The notes under the pieces: model-generated | Database searches by the model: none | Seen by the model: the letters and a program-made list of their open reading frames with translations, nothing else | What the model was told of the DNA's origin: nothing | Position numbers and translations under genes: made by a program | Shown: one piece after another, positions 24,996 through 47,530 of the stretch | Numbering within the stretch: position 1 is the stretch's first letter | Layout of the letters: every line of letters starts with the position of its first letter | Origin: Rachycentron canadum | Lineage: Eukaryota; Chordata; Actinopteri; Carangiformes; Rachycentridae | Direction of reading: 5' to 3' | Assembly: GCA_038496675.1 (NCBI GenBank) | Contig: CM076649.1 | Location: 19,249,773-19,313,772 of the forward strand | Length of the DNA stretch: 64,000 bases

Positions 24996-26807
24996 AAAAC
25001 TAGGAACTAGGAAAACCTGAAAAAAAAAGATTAATTCAATTAAATATAGCATACTGGGGGGTTTTGGTGGGAGACCCCTTGGAGTCTAAGTGTCCTTCCT
25101 TGGTGCCACTCCATCAGCCTTGAACGTGCTGCCCATTGAGGAAAGCCTCAACTGGAAATCACGAAACTAAATCTAATGTATGTTGCCTGTCTGAGGCATT
25201 AATTGGCATTTTTCAGGTAACACACTGACTGTGAATACCCACCTCAGCCTCATCCATGGTTTAAAAAACTATTTTGTTTTTTTCTTTCTAAAACTGATTT
25301 TCACTGTCATTATGGTTTTATATTCACAAAACACAAAGACGTGCTCACAATGAGTACCGTGCCTCATCACAGTTTTCTAAACACTGAGTGATAATCAATT
25401 TTTAAGACCGGGTTTTGATGGTAGCCAGGATTCAGTCTCACAAAACAAATTGTTCAGTTACACTCAGTTCAATAACACTGGAGATGATAGTTTGCTCTGT
25501 GCTACGTGGACGATGGAATAACACAGAACTGATGATCTCAGCCTCAGCTGCCTGACAGAATAATTATCAGGCCAAAAATGCTCGTCACATCCTTTACTGT
25601 CTGACAGCTCATTAAGCGCACATTGAATAATCACTAACTGCAATAAACACTCGAATAAATGTGATTTATTTTACTTGGTGGATTGGTTGTTTTTTCGCAT
25701 TCACTGACACGATCCATCCACCTGTCAGACGCCAACGACTGTGGACACGGTGAGGAATTTCACTCATGAAGCAATGTCGCCCATGGCAACAGGGTCATCG
25801 CCGCCCCCTGCCTTAGCTCCCCATCCTATTACCTGTCAATTTACAGTACTGTGGAAAACATCCACATAACAGCCAGTAAAAACAGAGAAAAACAAGGAGT
25901 CCTGCTGATTATATGAAGAATATAAAATTTTTGTATTTATATAATAATCATATTGTAGGTTAAAGGAGTAAATTCGTGTAAAGCGTTTTGTTGTTGTTTT
26001 GTTGTGTCTTTGCTTTGTTCTTACAAATTTCAGTTCTTCATTTGACTTTAATTTAAGTCAGCCTTGTCCTTACTTTCCCCATGATTTACAGTTCGGCCTA
26101 GTTAAAGACAAAGATGGCCTCTAACTCTTTTCTCTGTCTCTGACCCCTCCTTCTACCTGCTGGAGAGCATTTGGAGCAGGCGGAGCGGGCCAAACCTGCA
26201 CCTCTACACCACAGCCAACATCTACATGAAAACCACATTGTGTTCCATGTGTTGGCGGGAGCTGTGGACACTGGAACAGCAGAGACTGTCAAAGGTTCAG
26301 CACCGGCTAAGCAGGCTGTGTCCTAGCTGCAGCCAGCAATGATTTACACTCATGCACACAAACACACACACACACACATACACATAGCAGGCATGCCCTC
26401 ACACTGTATATAGTGGAGATGTCTGAGCACTGATTTACTGCTGAGCTCTGATAAACTGCTAAAATCCTCAGCGTGCTTTTCATCACAAGTCAGTGTCTGT
26501 GCAGATAATCATAAAATCATCTCATAAAAATGGGTGCAGTGCACATACAGGCAGCTCTCGGCCAGCCTTGTGTATGTGTGTGTACGTGTGTTTCAGGTTT
26601 CTCAAGTGTCCTGGTGTGTTGCCTGGTCATTACATCCCCACGGCTGCCTGTTCGCTCCACCCAGAGGAGACACTCGACCACAGTGATTGGACGATCCCAG
26701 AGGACAAAACATTTAGACTCATTTGTCAAACATGATGAAGACCAATGGAGGCCAGGTGGTGTCTCTCTTGCATGTATGTGTGTGTGGATGTAGTGGGCTA
26801 AGGAGCA

Positions 26808-26809
<2 letters not shown>

Positions 26810-26850
<41 letters not shown>
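26810..26850. repeat. (TG)n microsatellite
   Basis: About 20 TG units. A shorter TG tract is at 27177-27201. Confidence 0.95.
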
Positions 26851-26852
<2 letters not shown>

Positions 26853-27459
26853 ACCAATATTTCAGCAGAGAGGAATGCCCTTGGTTCAGCCTGTCTGATA
26901 ATTAATGGCTGTCAGCGTCTCTTTAGCAGAAGAAGGCGCTGACAGACAGCACTCCAGAAAGGCAGGGAATGTGTGAACGCCTCACAGGGGTGGATGAGGG
27001 TGGAGGAGGGAGCCAACATCCCTCCCAACTGTCTGTAGCAGATGATTCAGGTCACCAAACCTGGGATATCGCCCTCATTTGCTGCTGTTTGAGGAATTCC
27101 TGGACATCTGTGTAGGTTGTGTGAAAGTGATACTGATCTCTCAACACCAACATTACAGCAATACACTCTTAGATACTGTGTGTGTGTGTGTGTGTGTGTG
27201 CGTGGTTGTGTGAATGACAGGGGATAAGTGTAGCATGAATGACTTATCTTGTGAAAACTTAATTTTATCATAAACTAATGGAGGAACCTATTTTCAGAGC
27301 TGTATGTATTTTCATACAGTGCTTTACAGATTCAGCAACATTTTTTTTTGTCATCGCAGAGAGAAATGTGTTTTTGATATGACTCACAATCACATTACAC
27401 ATGGAGTTTAAAGATAAAAGAGGGATGTAGCAAAGCTTTTTGATCTGTCACAATCAAGT

Positions 27460-27690
27460 GTCAACCCGCCGTGACGTCCACCGTTGCTTTGTAAACCACC
27501 AGTTTCAGTTTGTAATTTGCCCGTCGCCATATTGTTTTTTTGAAAGCAGAGGAAACCATATTTGGAGGAGAGGGTGGATCTGACCTGCTCTGTAACCTGT
27601 CAATCACACAGTAGCCACGCCCTGATCCATAGCCTGTTTATTTTCTTCTATATGGGCCCATCAGTTAAAAAATGAAATAGAGACTTCACT
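27460..27690 (-). repeat. Fish dispersed repeat, inverted partner of 15950-16433
   Basis: Reads on the minus strand as gggcgtggctactgtgtgat, ttgacaggttacagagcagg, then a CCTCTCCTCC stretch and gtgacgtcac-like end: the right half of the wnt4a intron 5 repeat in opposite orientation. Confidence 0.6.
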
Positions 27691-27730
27691 TTTAGTTGCT
27701 GTCTTGCTGAAAGTCAGACAAGAATACCGC

Positions 27731-28130
27731 TGTCTAGTTAGCTTAGCTTAGCATAAAGACTAACAGTAGGGGAGCTAGGTAACAGCTAGCCTGGCTAGGG
27801 GGTCAAAGGGTTAAAAAAAAAAACAAACAAACATAAATAAACACAAACTTTTTTATCTGACTTCCTGGAGACTCAGAAAGTTACTGCTACTATGTAATAC
27901 TTCGGCACATAACTACCTATAAAAGACAACATTTGGTTTTTATTTTGGTTTCCTTGTAAGAAATAAACAGAAGAACTAATGTGTATATTAGGTGATGTTT
28001 TTTAACCTTTGGACAGAGCCAGGCTATTGCTTCCTCTATTTTCAGTTATGCTAAGCTAAGCTACCCGGCTGTGGCTCCATATTTACTATACAGTATCAAT
28101 GTTCTCTTTTTATTTCCTTTTTCAGAAAAG
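27731..28130. mobile_element. Palindromic non-autonomous element with long inverted arms
   Basis: The left arm (27738-27812: agttagcttagcttagcata ... cagctagcctggct) is the rough reverse complement of the right arm (28001-28067: gacagagccaggct ... tatgctaagctaagct). About 190 bases of A-rich spacer separate them. I recognise this as a common fish fold-back/MITE-like repeat. Confidence 0.65.
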
Positions 28131-29159
28131 CTTTCCCTCTGCAACAAGAAATGCCTTTGTCCAGTACACTTTTTGTACATCTTGTAAACTGTGTCTGATG
28201 CATCAATTTGATTTCAATGTTTTCATTTTTGAAACCATTCTTTAGTGAACTCCTCTATAAAATGCTTTTTCCTATTTCAAGCCATGACCAGATCATTCAC
28301 AAGGTTAATCAATGGTCCAAGCTTTGTGAATGTTGGCATGAGACTTTATGCAGCTGTTTCAGGGGCTGAGTAGTACTCCTCCTGATGAGCAGATCAGATG
28401 TGTAAAATGAGTGGAGTTTGCCTTTAAGTGTTTTACTGTTTCTACTTAATAAAGTCATTGGTCATCTATCAGGAGCTGACTGGACCAGGACCCTAACCTT
28501 CAAATGTGGCTTCAATAAATCAGGGTAACATGTTGATATCAAGCTTGATGAATCCTGTTTATTCTCACTTGGTGAAATTGGCTCTTTGAATGCAGTTCAA
28601 GTGTTGTGTTGAACCTGGAATAATAACTGGCCCTTATTTTAAAACAAAGGCAAAATTAGTAGAGTTGACCATGAACAGCATTTATCATTTTTCATACATG
28701 TAGTTTAAGCATCTTCATGTGATATCTGTTTTTGCACCATAGCAGTTTCTTTATATTCCATGTATCAACATCACAGTGGCTCCACACACTGTTGTGATGT
28801 TTGGGCGAGCAGCACCTCCTACTGGCTGATCATGCCTCCACATCATTCAGCTGCAATGCCCCCAGCATTTGGAGACCATCACTAATCGAAAAATGTGTGT
28901 GCACATGGCATCTTAGTCGTTTTGACTCACTGGTTCATCTATGGAAACATTTTACCTTTGATTTTGTGGCAAGCTCTGGTAGAGAATAAGCTCTTCTCTT
29001 AGAGGATGAAAAAAATGACTTTGAAATGTCACATGAAAGCAAACAAACAGGAAGAACTTTCCAGTCATGAAAACAATTGTTTGGAGACGAGCGGGTTATT
29101 CTCTGGTTCACTAGTCACAAAATAAAAAGAATAGCAAGAAAAAGGTGTTAAAGGCAATT

Positions 29160-30890
29160 AAGGTATAAGTTTAATATTTTTGAAAAGAATGCATATACAA
29201 AGAACAAAGACTTTAAACAAAGCATTTGGTTTTGCACCAAAACAACAACAGGTTATAATAATTATACTGACTTGGGCTGGACGTCAACCCAACTCTAAAC
29301 CACCAGTAAAGAAAAACAAGAACCAACCAATCACAAATAATCTTTACCAAACAGTCTCTCTGCCACTGGAGGTTTTTATTCAACTAAACCAATCAGAGGT
29401 TTTCTTGGTATAAACTGGCAGGTAAGAGTTCAGATGAGTTCCGACCCCTAAATGTAAAAGGAGTGAAAGTAACCTTTTTTATATATTTATATATATAAAA
29501 TAAAAAAAACAGCAAAAACAGAAATAATGAAGAAAAAAAAAAAAGATTTTGGTAAAAACACCTGGAGCCTACATCAACATTGTGTGCCAGCTTACATTAT
29601 AATTACATCTGTTAAACCTATCATTTAGAATAGAGACCAAGGTTCAGCTACATGCAGCACCGCACAGTTTGAACGGGTACAGACCGGACAGCCCTTCACA
29701 CCTCAGACATACAGCCTGGACACAACGCACTACAGGAAGGCACCAAATTCTGACCTGGCACAGAAATCTGGTGGAAATTCATGTTCATGGATTAGTTGTT
29801 CAAATACGGAACTCCAGCCAAGAAATGTTAGTTTTACACGGATGTCTCTTCTGTACCCGCTCCAAGTGTAAGGTGGTGACAATGTTAGAACAGTATCCTG
29901 CTTTACTCTCCCTTGGCCCCTGGCAACGCATGAAGAATACACCGCTTGTTCTGCTAACACTGTTTAAGTTCCCTGCATCTAAAAAGGCCAATTCCTGTGG
30001 TCGACTGGCAGACCCATTTCTACTGGACGCCTTTAGCTCTTCAAGTGATTACCACACTCCAAATGGACTGCGACTCTGCACTGTGAAAGTCCACACTGGG
30101 AGGACTGGATAGTAGATGGCAATATTTACCAGTTCAATTTCCTTAAAGAGAAAGCTGTGTGGATTTTTAGCCTTATTGCCCTGAATTACCAAGTCCTGTC
30201 AGACCGACACAGTTTCCTTAGTGGTTGAGAGTGCATCTATCTGGAACATGGAATAAATATCTCAGACTTGTCATATGTTTGGGGGGAAAAGGGGGTTGTT
30301 GGCAAACAAAACTACTCTGTTAGCATTTCTTCTCTTAGTGCTGACAAAGAACGTATGGACCAGATGATGAATGTGCTCATCAGCTAAGGGGGCGGGGCCA
30401 GCAGCATGAGCAGCCACCAATCAGGTGGCTGGGAGGGGGTGGGGTGGGGTTTATATCCATGAAACCTTTACAGTGGCTGAGGACAACTAAATGGCTGGGC
30501 TTCTAGAAGTTGATTAGGCCACAGCACTGAATTAAAAACCGATCTATCAAAGGCTGACAGAATGAGTTCTACTTGTACGTAAGCTTGGTGTCTGGATCCC
30601 CGTCTGCCCGGAGCCCACAGCGCCCTGTTGGCCAGGTTAGGTTCATCTTCTGTCCCAAACGCAGACTTGGGGGTGAAGCTTCTTATTATTGCAGAGAATT
30701 ATCTGAAACTTGGTCGGCTGTTTTCCTTCTAGTCTTGCCTGTGGAAGACAATGTTGTCAACCAGCCTTAGCAGAGCAAGGGAAAGGGATGTGGGGGCAGG
30801 GGGGGCATGTGGGTGTGTGTGTGTGTGTATTTATGTATTTAAATGTATGGATGTGTTATGTGTGCGTGCTTTGAAAAAGGTAGGAGCCTC
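29160..30890 (-). other. cdc42: cdc42 3'UTR (putative extent)
   Basis: Sequence following the CVLL stop on the minus strand. It is largely unique and without recognisable repeats. Candidate minus-strand poly(A) hexamers are AATAAA at about 29375-29380 and ATTAAA at about 29170-29175. The extent is a guess from these signals. Confidence 0.35.
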
Positions 30891-37226
<6,336 letters not shown>

Positions 37227-40200
37227 CTGAAACAGGAAAACAAAGAGAGGAAATTACGTTAATTAAGTCAAAGTAAATTAAAGTCACAGAGCAACTCACA
37301 ATGGGCAAAGGTTAAAACTACTGACAGATTACAGAGTACACCTCCTTTAGCCTTTATACTTTCTTTTACTACACTGACTGTGAATGCATTCTGCTTGTTT
37401 GGCATTTGCACGTTTTTTATTTTATATTATTTTTTTTTATGTAAGCATGAAACCAAACCCTTGAGGAAAAAAGTTATGTAAGGGCACAACTGGCATCAAT
37501 TAAAGCCTTAAATTTTAGTGCATTGCTTAGCCCTTAACTAGAACTGCATTGTACTGTGTGGACATACAGAAGGAGAAGAAAGCAGGAGGTGGCTACAACC
37601 AATTTTCTTTGAGAAGCTCTACACCAGATGGCTCATTCATTATTTGTAAATGACAAACTGTTGGTAAAAGCACTTTAACATAACTGTAAAATTGAATTAC
37701 TCTGACCCAAGGCCTGCGTAAAAATCTCATTATCTACTTGACTCTGAGACTTTTATGGGATGACAACCCCGTCCAGTCTGCAATTAATAACTGGACCTCC
37801 ACGATTAACCAAGGAGTCAGTGGACGTGTCCAGATGTCCAGATGAGATTTTCTAATTTGGGGGATTAAGGGATTGCACAGATCCACAGCTGGAGACCCAT
37901 TTGGGGAACAAATAACATGGTATCAATGTACTTCACACTAAGGCTTTGCACACTTGGCTGTACACAGTATTTGGGATGATGAAATGTGATGGCATCGGGA
38001 AAAAAAAAAAAGTTATGGTGTTCACCAAGCTCAAAGCAACAAGCTCTTTTGCTACTTCAAAGGAAATTTATTGAAAATTTAATTCAAGGACAATCTTTGT
38101 CTGCTTGTCAAAACTAACAGGTCAACAAAAGAAAAGCACATCACTATGCACTTAATATCTGTAGTCTGCACCTCACAACTAAGCAGGTGATCGTTTGAAC
38201 TTGTGACCACTGTAAAACAGATTTTTAATTTTGACCAATACCACACATCAAAGTGGAAACTGAACCTAAAAAACCTGGGGTCAAGTGATCTGGACATGAT
38301 AAGTTTCAGAATCCGAATACTGTCGCAGTCATTAAAGGTGTGTGAACACAACTATGCACAATTATGCACAGCTGCCTCATCAGTTCAGGCAGCTGTGTTT
38401 AGAAGCTAACATAAAACCTCAGCAGGCCTTTCACAGTGGTCAGTATGAGTTTTCATAGGTGCAAAAAGCACAGGTGACACTAATAACACTCTGTTCAAGT
38501 CTCCTGGTTAGCTACAAGAATGCCAGAAAATGAAGCCACAATATGGATCTCAGCTTGAGCTGAAAAGTTTTGTCCGCTAGTAAATGAACAAGAAATCAAA
38601 TCTATCATTGTTTTCATCATGAATTTTTTTACTTTGCAGATGAGGGGTTCTGCTACTTTCCCTTTAAACCGAATAATTTGGGGGTTTGGACTCAGACAAA
38701 ACAAACCCAAACATGCCACCTTGGTTTGTGGAAAATTTAGATACATATTTAACTATCTGATGAGATCTTAAAGATCAAACAAACAATCTATGAAATGGTC
38801 TGCTTATTAATATACAATAAAAACGACAGCTGGTTGCAGCCATAAATTCAGCGATCAATAATTTTGTTATTTACACCTGTGGTTTTCCAACTGTCAAAAT
38901 ATCATGAAAGAAAAATGCCAGTAAATCATATTATATAATCTATTTCACCTTGAAACAACGCAGAGATGACACCCTATATGTTGTATGTGGACCACAGTAT
39001 TCCCCTGTTTCTCCTCTACAAGTTACAGTATGTCAGCACCGAGCCACTGCAGAGCTCTGCAGCACTGTGTAGGGGTGGGGGTGTCATTGAGAGAAGCAGA
39101 AGGGACAAAACTGCAGGCACCAAATGTTACAGCAAGAGAGGTTTAACAAAAGAACAGAGCACACGTGGAGGTCTCTCAGAAACACACCAATTTCTTTAAC
39201 ATATTAATTAATTTGCAAAGGAGGTTGGCAATATTAACATAATGATAGCTTTTAGGTAATATTTAATCAAATGTTTATTTTAATACAAAAACTTTATATT
39301 AACTACAAGAAGAGTTTCCCTGCTCAAGAAATTCAACTAGTGAATAAAAATGTGATAAAAGAGTAGGTCAAATAATAGATGACACTCTGAAGCAGCACAG
39401 GCTAAAAACTTTTTACCCCTTAATCACCAAGACAGTTGGTTTGGAGCTAGCTCCCATTCAGGAAAACTGTATCAAGAGCAGTGACCAACAAGGGCAACTA
39501 AACCTTGTGACCAGTATTTGGTTAAAAAAAAAAAAAAAAAAGGAGCTAATGTGGCGTCTAGTCTGTCTAATCCAAAGAACAACAACATTAAATCAAAACA
39601 CTAAAGAGCGAATGTAGTCTGCCATTGTTGTGTTGAACGCTAACATTACTAGTTGTCAATTCAACTGAACGAGCTGGTGCACAGCATACTAGGATATTAA
39701 GACAAGCTCAAAACATTAGGCCTAAGGCCGCTGTATAATTTAAATACAATAATAATGGATATAAGTCTCTCCTAAAAGACATAGTGTTGCACAGAGTTCT
39801 ACACATTAAAGGTGACACTAATAGTATAAAAAATAAAAAAATAAAAAGAGAGAGAGACAAGCTCGATCCCTGACTCCTTTCTTTCCTCCATACAGTGGGA
39901 ACTATCCAACCATCCAACAAGCAGGAATGTGTATCAAGCTGACTTTTTACCTCACTAGTAGTGTCCTCTGCCCAATTATTTTTGGGTGGGAAGGTGGTGA
40001 GGGTTTACATCCCTGTTGCTCTTGAAGTGACTTCTATTGGTTTGTTGTGGAACCTGGGATAACGTGAAGTTCCCAGCGAAGGAGAAGCTTAACAAAAGCA
40101 AGGATTGCATCATGTGGAAGCTGGTATGTAGGGAAGTTGAAAACTGGCTTGGCTGGCACTTTGATAAATGGGGTTCTTCAAAAGGAATTTCACTTTGTTA

Positions 40201-40998
40201 CCCCATACCACAAGAATGATGACAATGACTGGTTAAATTTCCAGTACATTTTTTTCAGCAAACCACATGTGTGTATGTCTAGTGATTGTTTAATACAGTA
40301 GCATCGATCCAACAAAATACTGGACCAGATAAATAAATGCTGAGATATGTAAATTTGTCTATTGTGTATCATTATAAGGTTAAGACTTTATAAAGAGAAA
40401 TTATGTGCCCTGGTGACTTTCACAAGCTAAACTGATTAAAGATAAAAAGAAATTAAACAAATAATAAATAGTTTAATTGGCAATAGGTGAAATCAAGACC
40501 GGAAAGCATCAACTCCTTTGCAGTACTGGCTTTCTGTTCTGCCCCTCCCCACACACATATCACTGTTATTTCAAACAACGGTAAATCTGCTACCTGGACA
40601 TCCTCATCATTCAATGTACCACATGTTGAGCTATGTGTGTTACAAACTACCACATTACAGGCCCTTGAGAGCCGTAGTCTTATTGTTTATGTTTAGACAG
40701 GCATTCAAGACAGCCACAATATTCCAGCACATAACACTAGGAAAAACTGTGCCTTACGCACCACCTAAACCTGCTGTTAGGCAAGGACTGCCTTGGAGAA
40801 AACCTTTCGCCACTTTGTGCAGTGAAAAAAAAAAAAAACAGCTAGGCGCTCATTGCCCAGTATTAACATGCATCTCGGGTGAGCTGAGCACAGTCAGTGG
40901 ACAGCTCTACGCACACCATGTCACATCTTGTATTAGAATGTGTCTCCAGTTATCGCTTCTGATCAGATCCTGATCAGTGAATTTCCTGCTCTACGTAC

Positions 40999-41034
<36 letters not shown>

Positions 41035-42808
41035 CATGGAGGGGCTGAGCAAATCAATTTTTTGTGCACAGCTCTACAATGAAATAAGTATTAAGCTATT
41101 TTACATCGTAATATATTTTCCATTCTTTTCCACTCATTACAAAACTGTGGAGGGACTAATTAGACTGGGACAGGGGATATCAGTTAAGTAGTCAGTCTTT
41201 CAATAGCTATGTACAAATTTGCATACACACTGCTTCAAGAATTTGGCCATACGTGGGCCAGACAACTTCCAAATGGGTCCTCAATACAACTTGGCTGTGT
41301 TCACACCTGTATCAGGTTTTACTAGGTCCTTAGTTTCACTGTATGGTGACTACTGTTATATCATCTGGAAAATGTGTGAACCACAGTAAAATCTAAAAAA
41401 AATTCTTCTAATGGGAATAACATAAAATATCATAGGTGTCAAGTCAATAGTCATGGGCGACAGAGGTTAGCTGCAGCTGCAATAATGCCACCAGACTTAA
41501 TCCGGACATTTGTTTGATGGCCAGTAACACGGCAAGGGCAGGCCAGCTTCAAGACTAATAGTGAAAGCAGTTAAGGTTCAGTCTGATGTGGCAGTTTCAC
41601 TATAACAGAGCCCCTGATTAGAAATTAACTCTATATATTAAAGACTGCATTATGCAATCAAATTTTAAAGAACCAAAGATAACCTTCAAATATAATAACT
41701 CCATAAAATGTGAGCAGTGCGAATCTTTGACAACCTTCTGCCAACCACAAAATCAAACAGCACTGCATCCTCACAGCTGCTATATTGCGGCTGGCATTAC
41801 ATCGGATTTAACATTTCCTCAATGATTGGTCAAAGCTTCCTTCCAAGTTCTTTTAAAACAAACACTCAGAGACGGGCTCGAGGCTTGACGAGGAAAATCC
41901 TTGGACATCTGGCCATTGCAAACCTGACGCATGCACTACTCAGGAGATCTCAAACGTTTCCCTTGGGACATGTAGCCAAAATATATTGAGAATTGTCCAA
42001 AATTGAACTATGTGGTACATTATCGTGTTCACAATTTGTGGCATGCCGAAATGTGTGACCACGGGGGATGTGAGAAACTGTAACCCACGAACCTATGAGT
42101 TTGATCATCGCTACATATCTCCCAAAAACACTGAAAGATCACATCGCAGTAAAAGCTAACGTTAGCTTGGATGCAATAGCTGAATTTCGGCCACAACCCG
42201 GCCTCAATCTGGCCTAATTTCCTGCCGGCTGCTTAAACTCTCGACAAACTTACAAGCTGTCACTCTTTTAAACCAGTTAGTCTTGTGGATCTGCACGTTA
42301 TCTTAAAACTTTATTCTGTGCCTATGTTAATTCTGAGACGCTGTTTAGATTCAGGGGGAAAAAATACTAACCTAGAGTTTGATACGCCTTTCTTATTCAG
42401 CTCGTTAAGCAGCTAACCTCTAGCTAGCAACAAACATCGTTTGCTATTTACTGTCTTAGCTCAGGCAAGAGTTGAATAAATTCTTGTCTCGTTAAACTCA
42501 CCAACAAATTCGATGTGAATATTACAAACTGTACGGTGCAACAAGGTTTATTTACTGGACAGCCCGATGATATGAGGATTTACTGTGTGCCTGCCTGCCT
42601 TGCTATAACTACTGTCCTACCCAACTGGCTTGCTAGCTAACTAGCTGAGTTAACCTTAGCGGATGCTGTTATTGAATGACATGTCTAAACAGTCCATTAT
42701 AACCAGTGTACCACAGATATACAACACGGGTTACGTTGATGATATTTAATCTAAAAACTAACCACTACTACATCGCAATTATAGAAAAAAAATACGTTTT
42801 TTTCTTAC
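37227..42808 (-). other. cdc42: cdc42 intron 1 (inferred)
   Basis: 5.6 kb of AT-rich DNA between the noncoding first exon and the first coding exon. I find no exon, only simple repeats: A-runs near 37998 and 39523, a TA/AAAT-rich patch near 39826-39850 and a (GA) tract at about 41003-41034. Confidence 0.55.
41003..41034. repeat. (GA)n microsatellite in cdc42 intron 1
   Basis: About 16 GA units with one AA interruption. Confidence 0.9.
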
Positions 42809-42900
42809 CGTATCCTCTATTTGTGTCTTTACGCCGGGCGTTGGCAGCTCCGCGCTAGGGGCTTCCCAGTCAACAGAACAGGGACACGTCGAGTTGCGTA
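42809..42900 (-). promoter_or_regulatory. cdc42: cdc42 noncoding first exon and CpG-rich promoter (putative)
   Basis: On the minus strand, a GC- and CpG-rich stretch (AGCGCGGAGC, ACGCCCGGCG) runs into GATACG|gtaaga, a strong donor with the exon ending at 42809. This fits a noncoding first exon joined to the acceptor at 37227, giving an intron of about 5.6 kb. The upstream boundary is unknown, so 42900 is only approximate. Surrounding DNA is AT-rich, so the CpG island stands out. Confidence 0.6.
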
Positions 42901-43512
42901 GTCAAGCACTACGTAATCACGTTAATCAATTTCACAACTATGTGTCCGAAACGTATCAACTCCCCTCGTCTTCTATGTAGCAAGCGCCATATAGTGCGTG
43001 AGTGAGTAGACGAGCTGTACATTGAACATTATCTGATGCATGTTCCACTCACATTGCACAAGAAATTTCACTCTATGAATTTGTCCTTCTGTCTTCACTT
43101 ATTACAAATGAACGTTAGGCTTTAAAAATGTAACACATCACAAGAGATCCTACACAGAGCAGTTATGTACTTTAACTCTGCTCCACAAATTGTTGCTTCT
43201 CACTAAATATTTCATGCAGAGATTATTTTTCTACCCTTTTAGAATTGGTAGGTGTAACACGATTGGAAAAGGGCCCAAAATAAAACAAACAAGTTCAATA
43301 GTTAAAAATTTCATCTAAAATGTACTTTATCCTGTTGGTGTATTTGGAGCTGGGAGTTTGACCTACATACATACATTGCAATACCACTGTCTGCCAATAG
43401 ATTGCAGTGTAATTCCATGACCTAAATACTCATGAAGCAACTGCAGCCTAGGTCACACACTTTTACGCTGGAATAAGTTAAAATGTATGCAACAATAGTA
43501 AGAAAAACAAAC

Positions 43513-43518
43513 TTTATT
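43513..43518 (-). terminator. snrpe poly(A) signal (AATAAA)
   Basis: AATAAA on the minus strand 148 bases after the snrpe stop, a normal distance for a short 3'UTR. Confidence 0.7.
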
Positions 43519-43665
43519 CTCAAAATGGATCCATGGGGTAGAAAGAAACAATTACAATATTCATGTCATATAAACACAAACATACTCAACACCTTTTGCA
43601 AACACAAAACAAAGGAAAATATTTCTTTCTGGGAAAGGTATGATTCGTAGGCATCTCCACTGTCC

Positions 43666-47257
<3,592 letters not shown>

Positions 47258-47530
47258 CCCTCCAACAAAATACCAGCGGTAGGTATAGGAAGAAAAAAAA
47301 ACTGCACCTTTCTACAAGAGTGTGCTTCAACGAAACACTCACGTTGAGAATTTGCTTCAATGGCGGGTTTCCTTCCGCGTGCAGCGCCAGTGGTCCTCGC
47401 GGCGTATCGTCACGTCGAGCAGCGCCTCTGCAGGTAGGAGGCCTCCACTGCGCCGGTGCCGGTTCATCGAGCCGTCCAACGGAGTGGAGAAAAAATAAAA
47501 CCACGTTTCAGTTCGCGGCCAAGCACTGAC
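47258..47530 (-). promoter_or_regulatory. snrpe 5' region / CpG-rich promoter (putative)
   Basis: Immediately upstream of the snrpe start the sequence becomes CpG-rich for about 200 bases (near 47370-47530), then returns to AT-rich DNA. This is where the transcription start is expected; the exact start cannot be read. Confidence 0.5.

Larger units (their letters stand above)
19304..29159. other. Intergenic DNA between wnt4a and cdc42
   Basis: About 10 kb between the two converging genes. No exon recognised. It carries the repeats at 20465, 24311, 27460 and 27731, and several TG/CA tracts. The rest is unique, AT-rich sequence. Confidence 0.55.

Noticed and set aside
28801..28989. 62-codon frame with a possible retroelement-like end (APSIW)
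   Set aside because: Too short and too weak to assign to any element family.
42372..42400. Second possible noncoding cdc42 first exon (CTAG|gttagt on the minus strand)
   Set aside because: Only a donor-like site; no CpG context or other support.
47320..47529. Plus-strand frame over the snrpe promoter, considered as a divergent gene
   Set aside because: GC-rich promoter DNA opens frames by chance; no family match.
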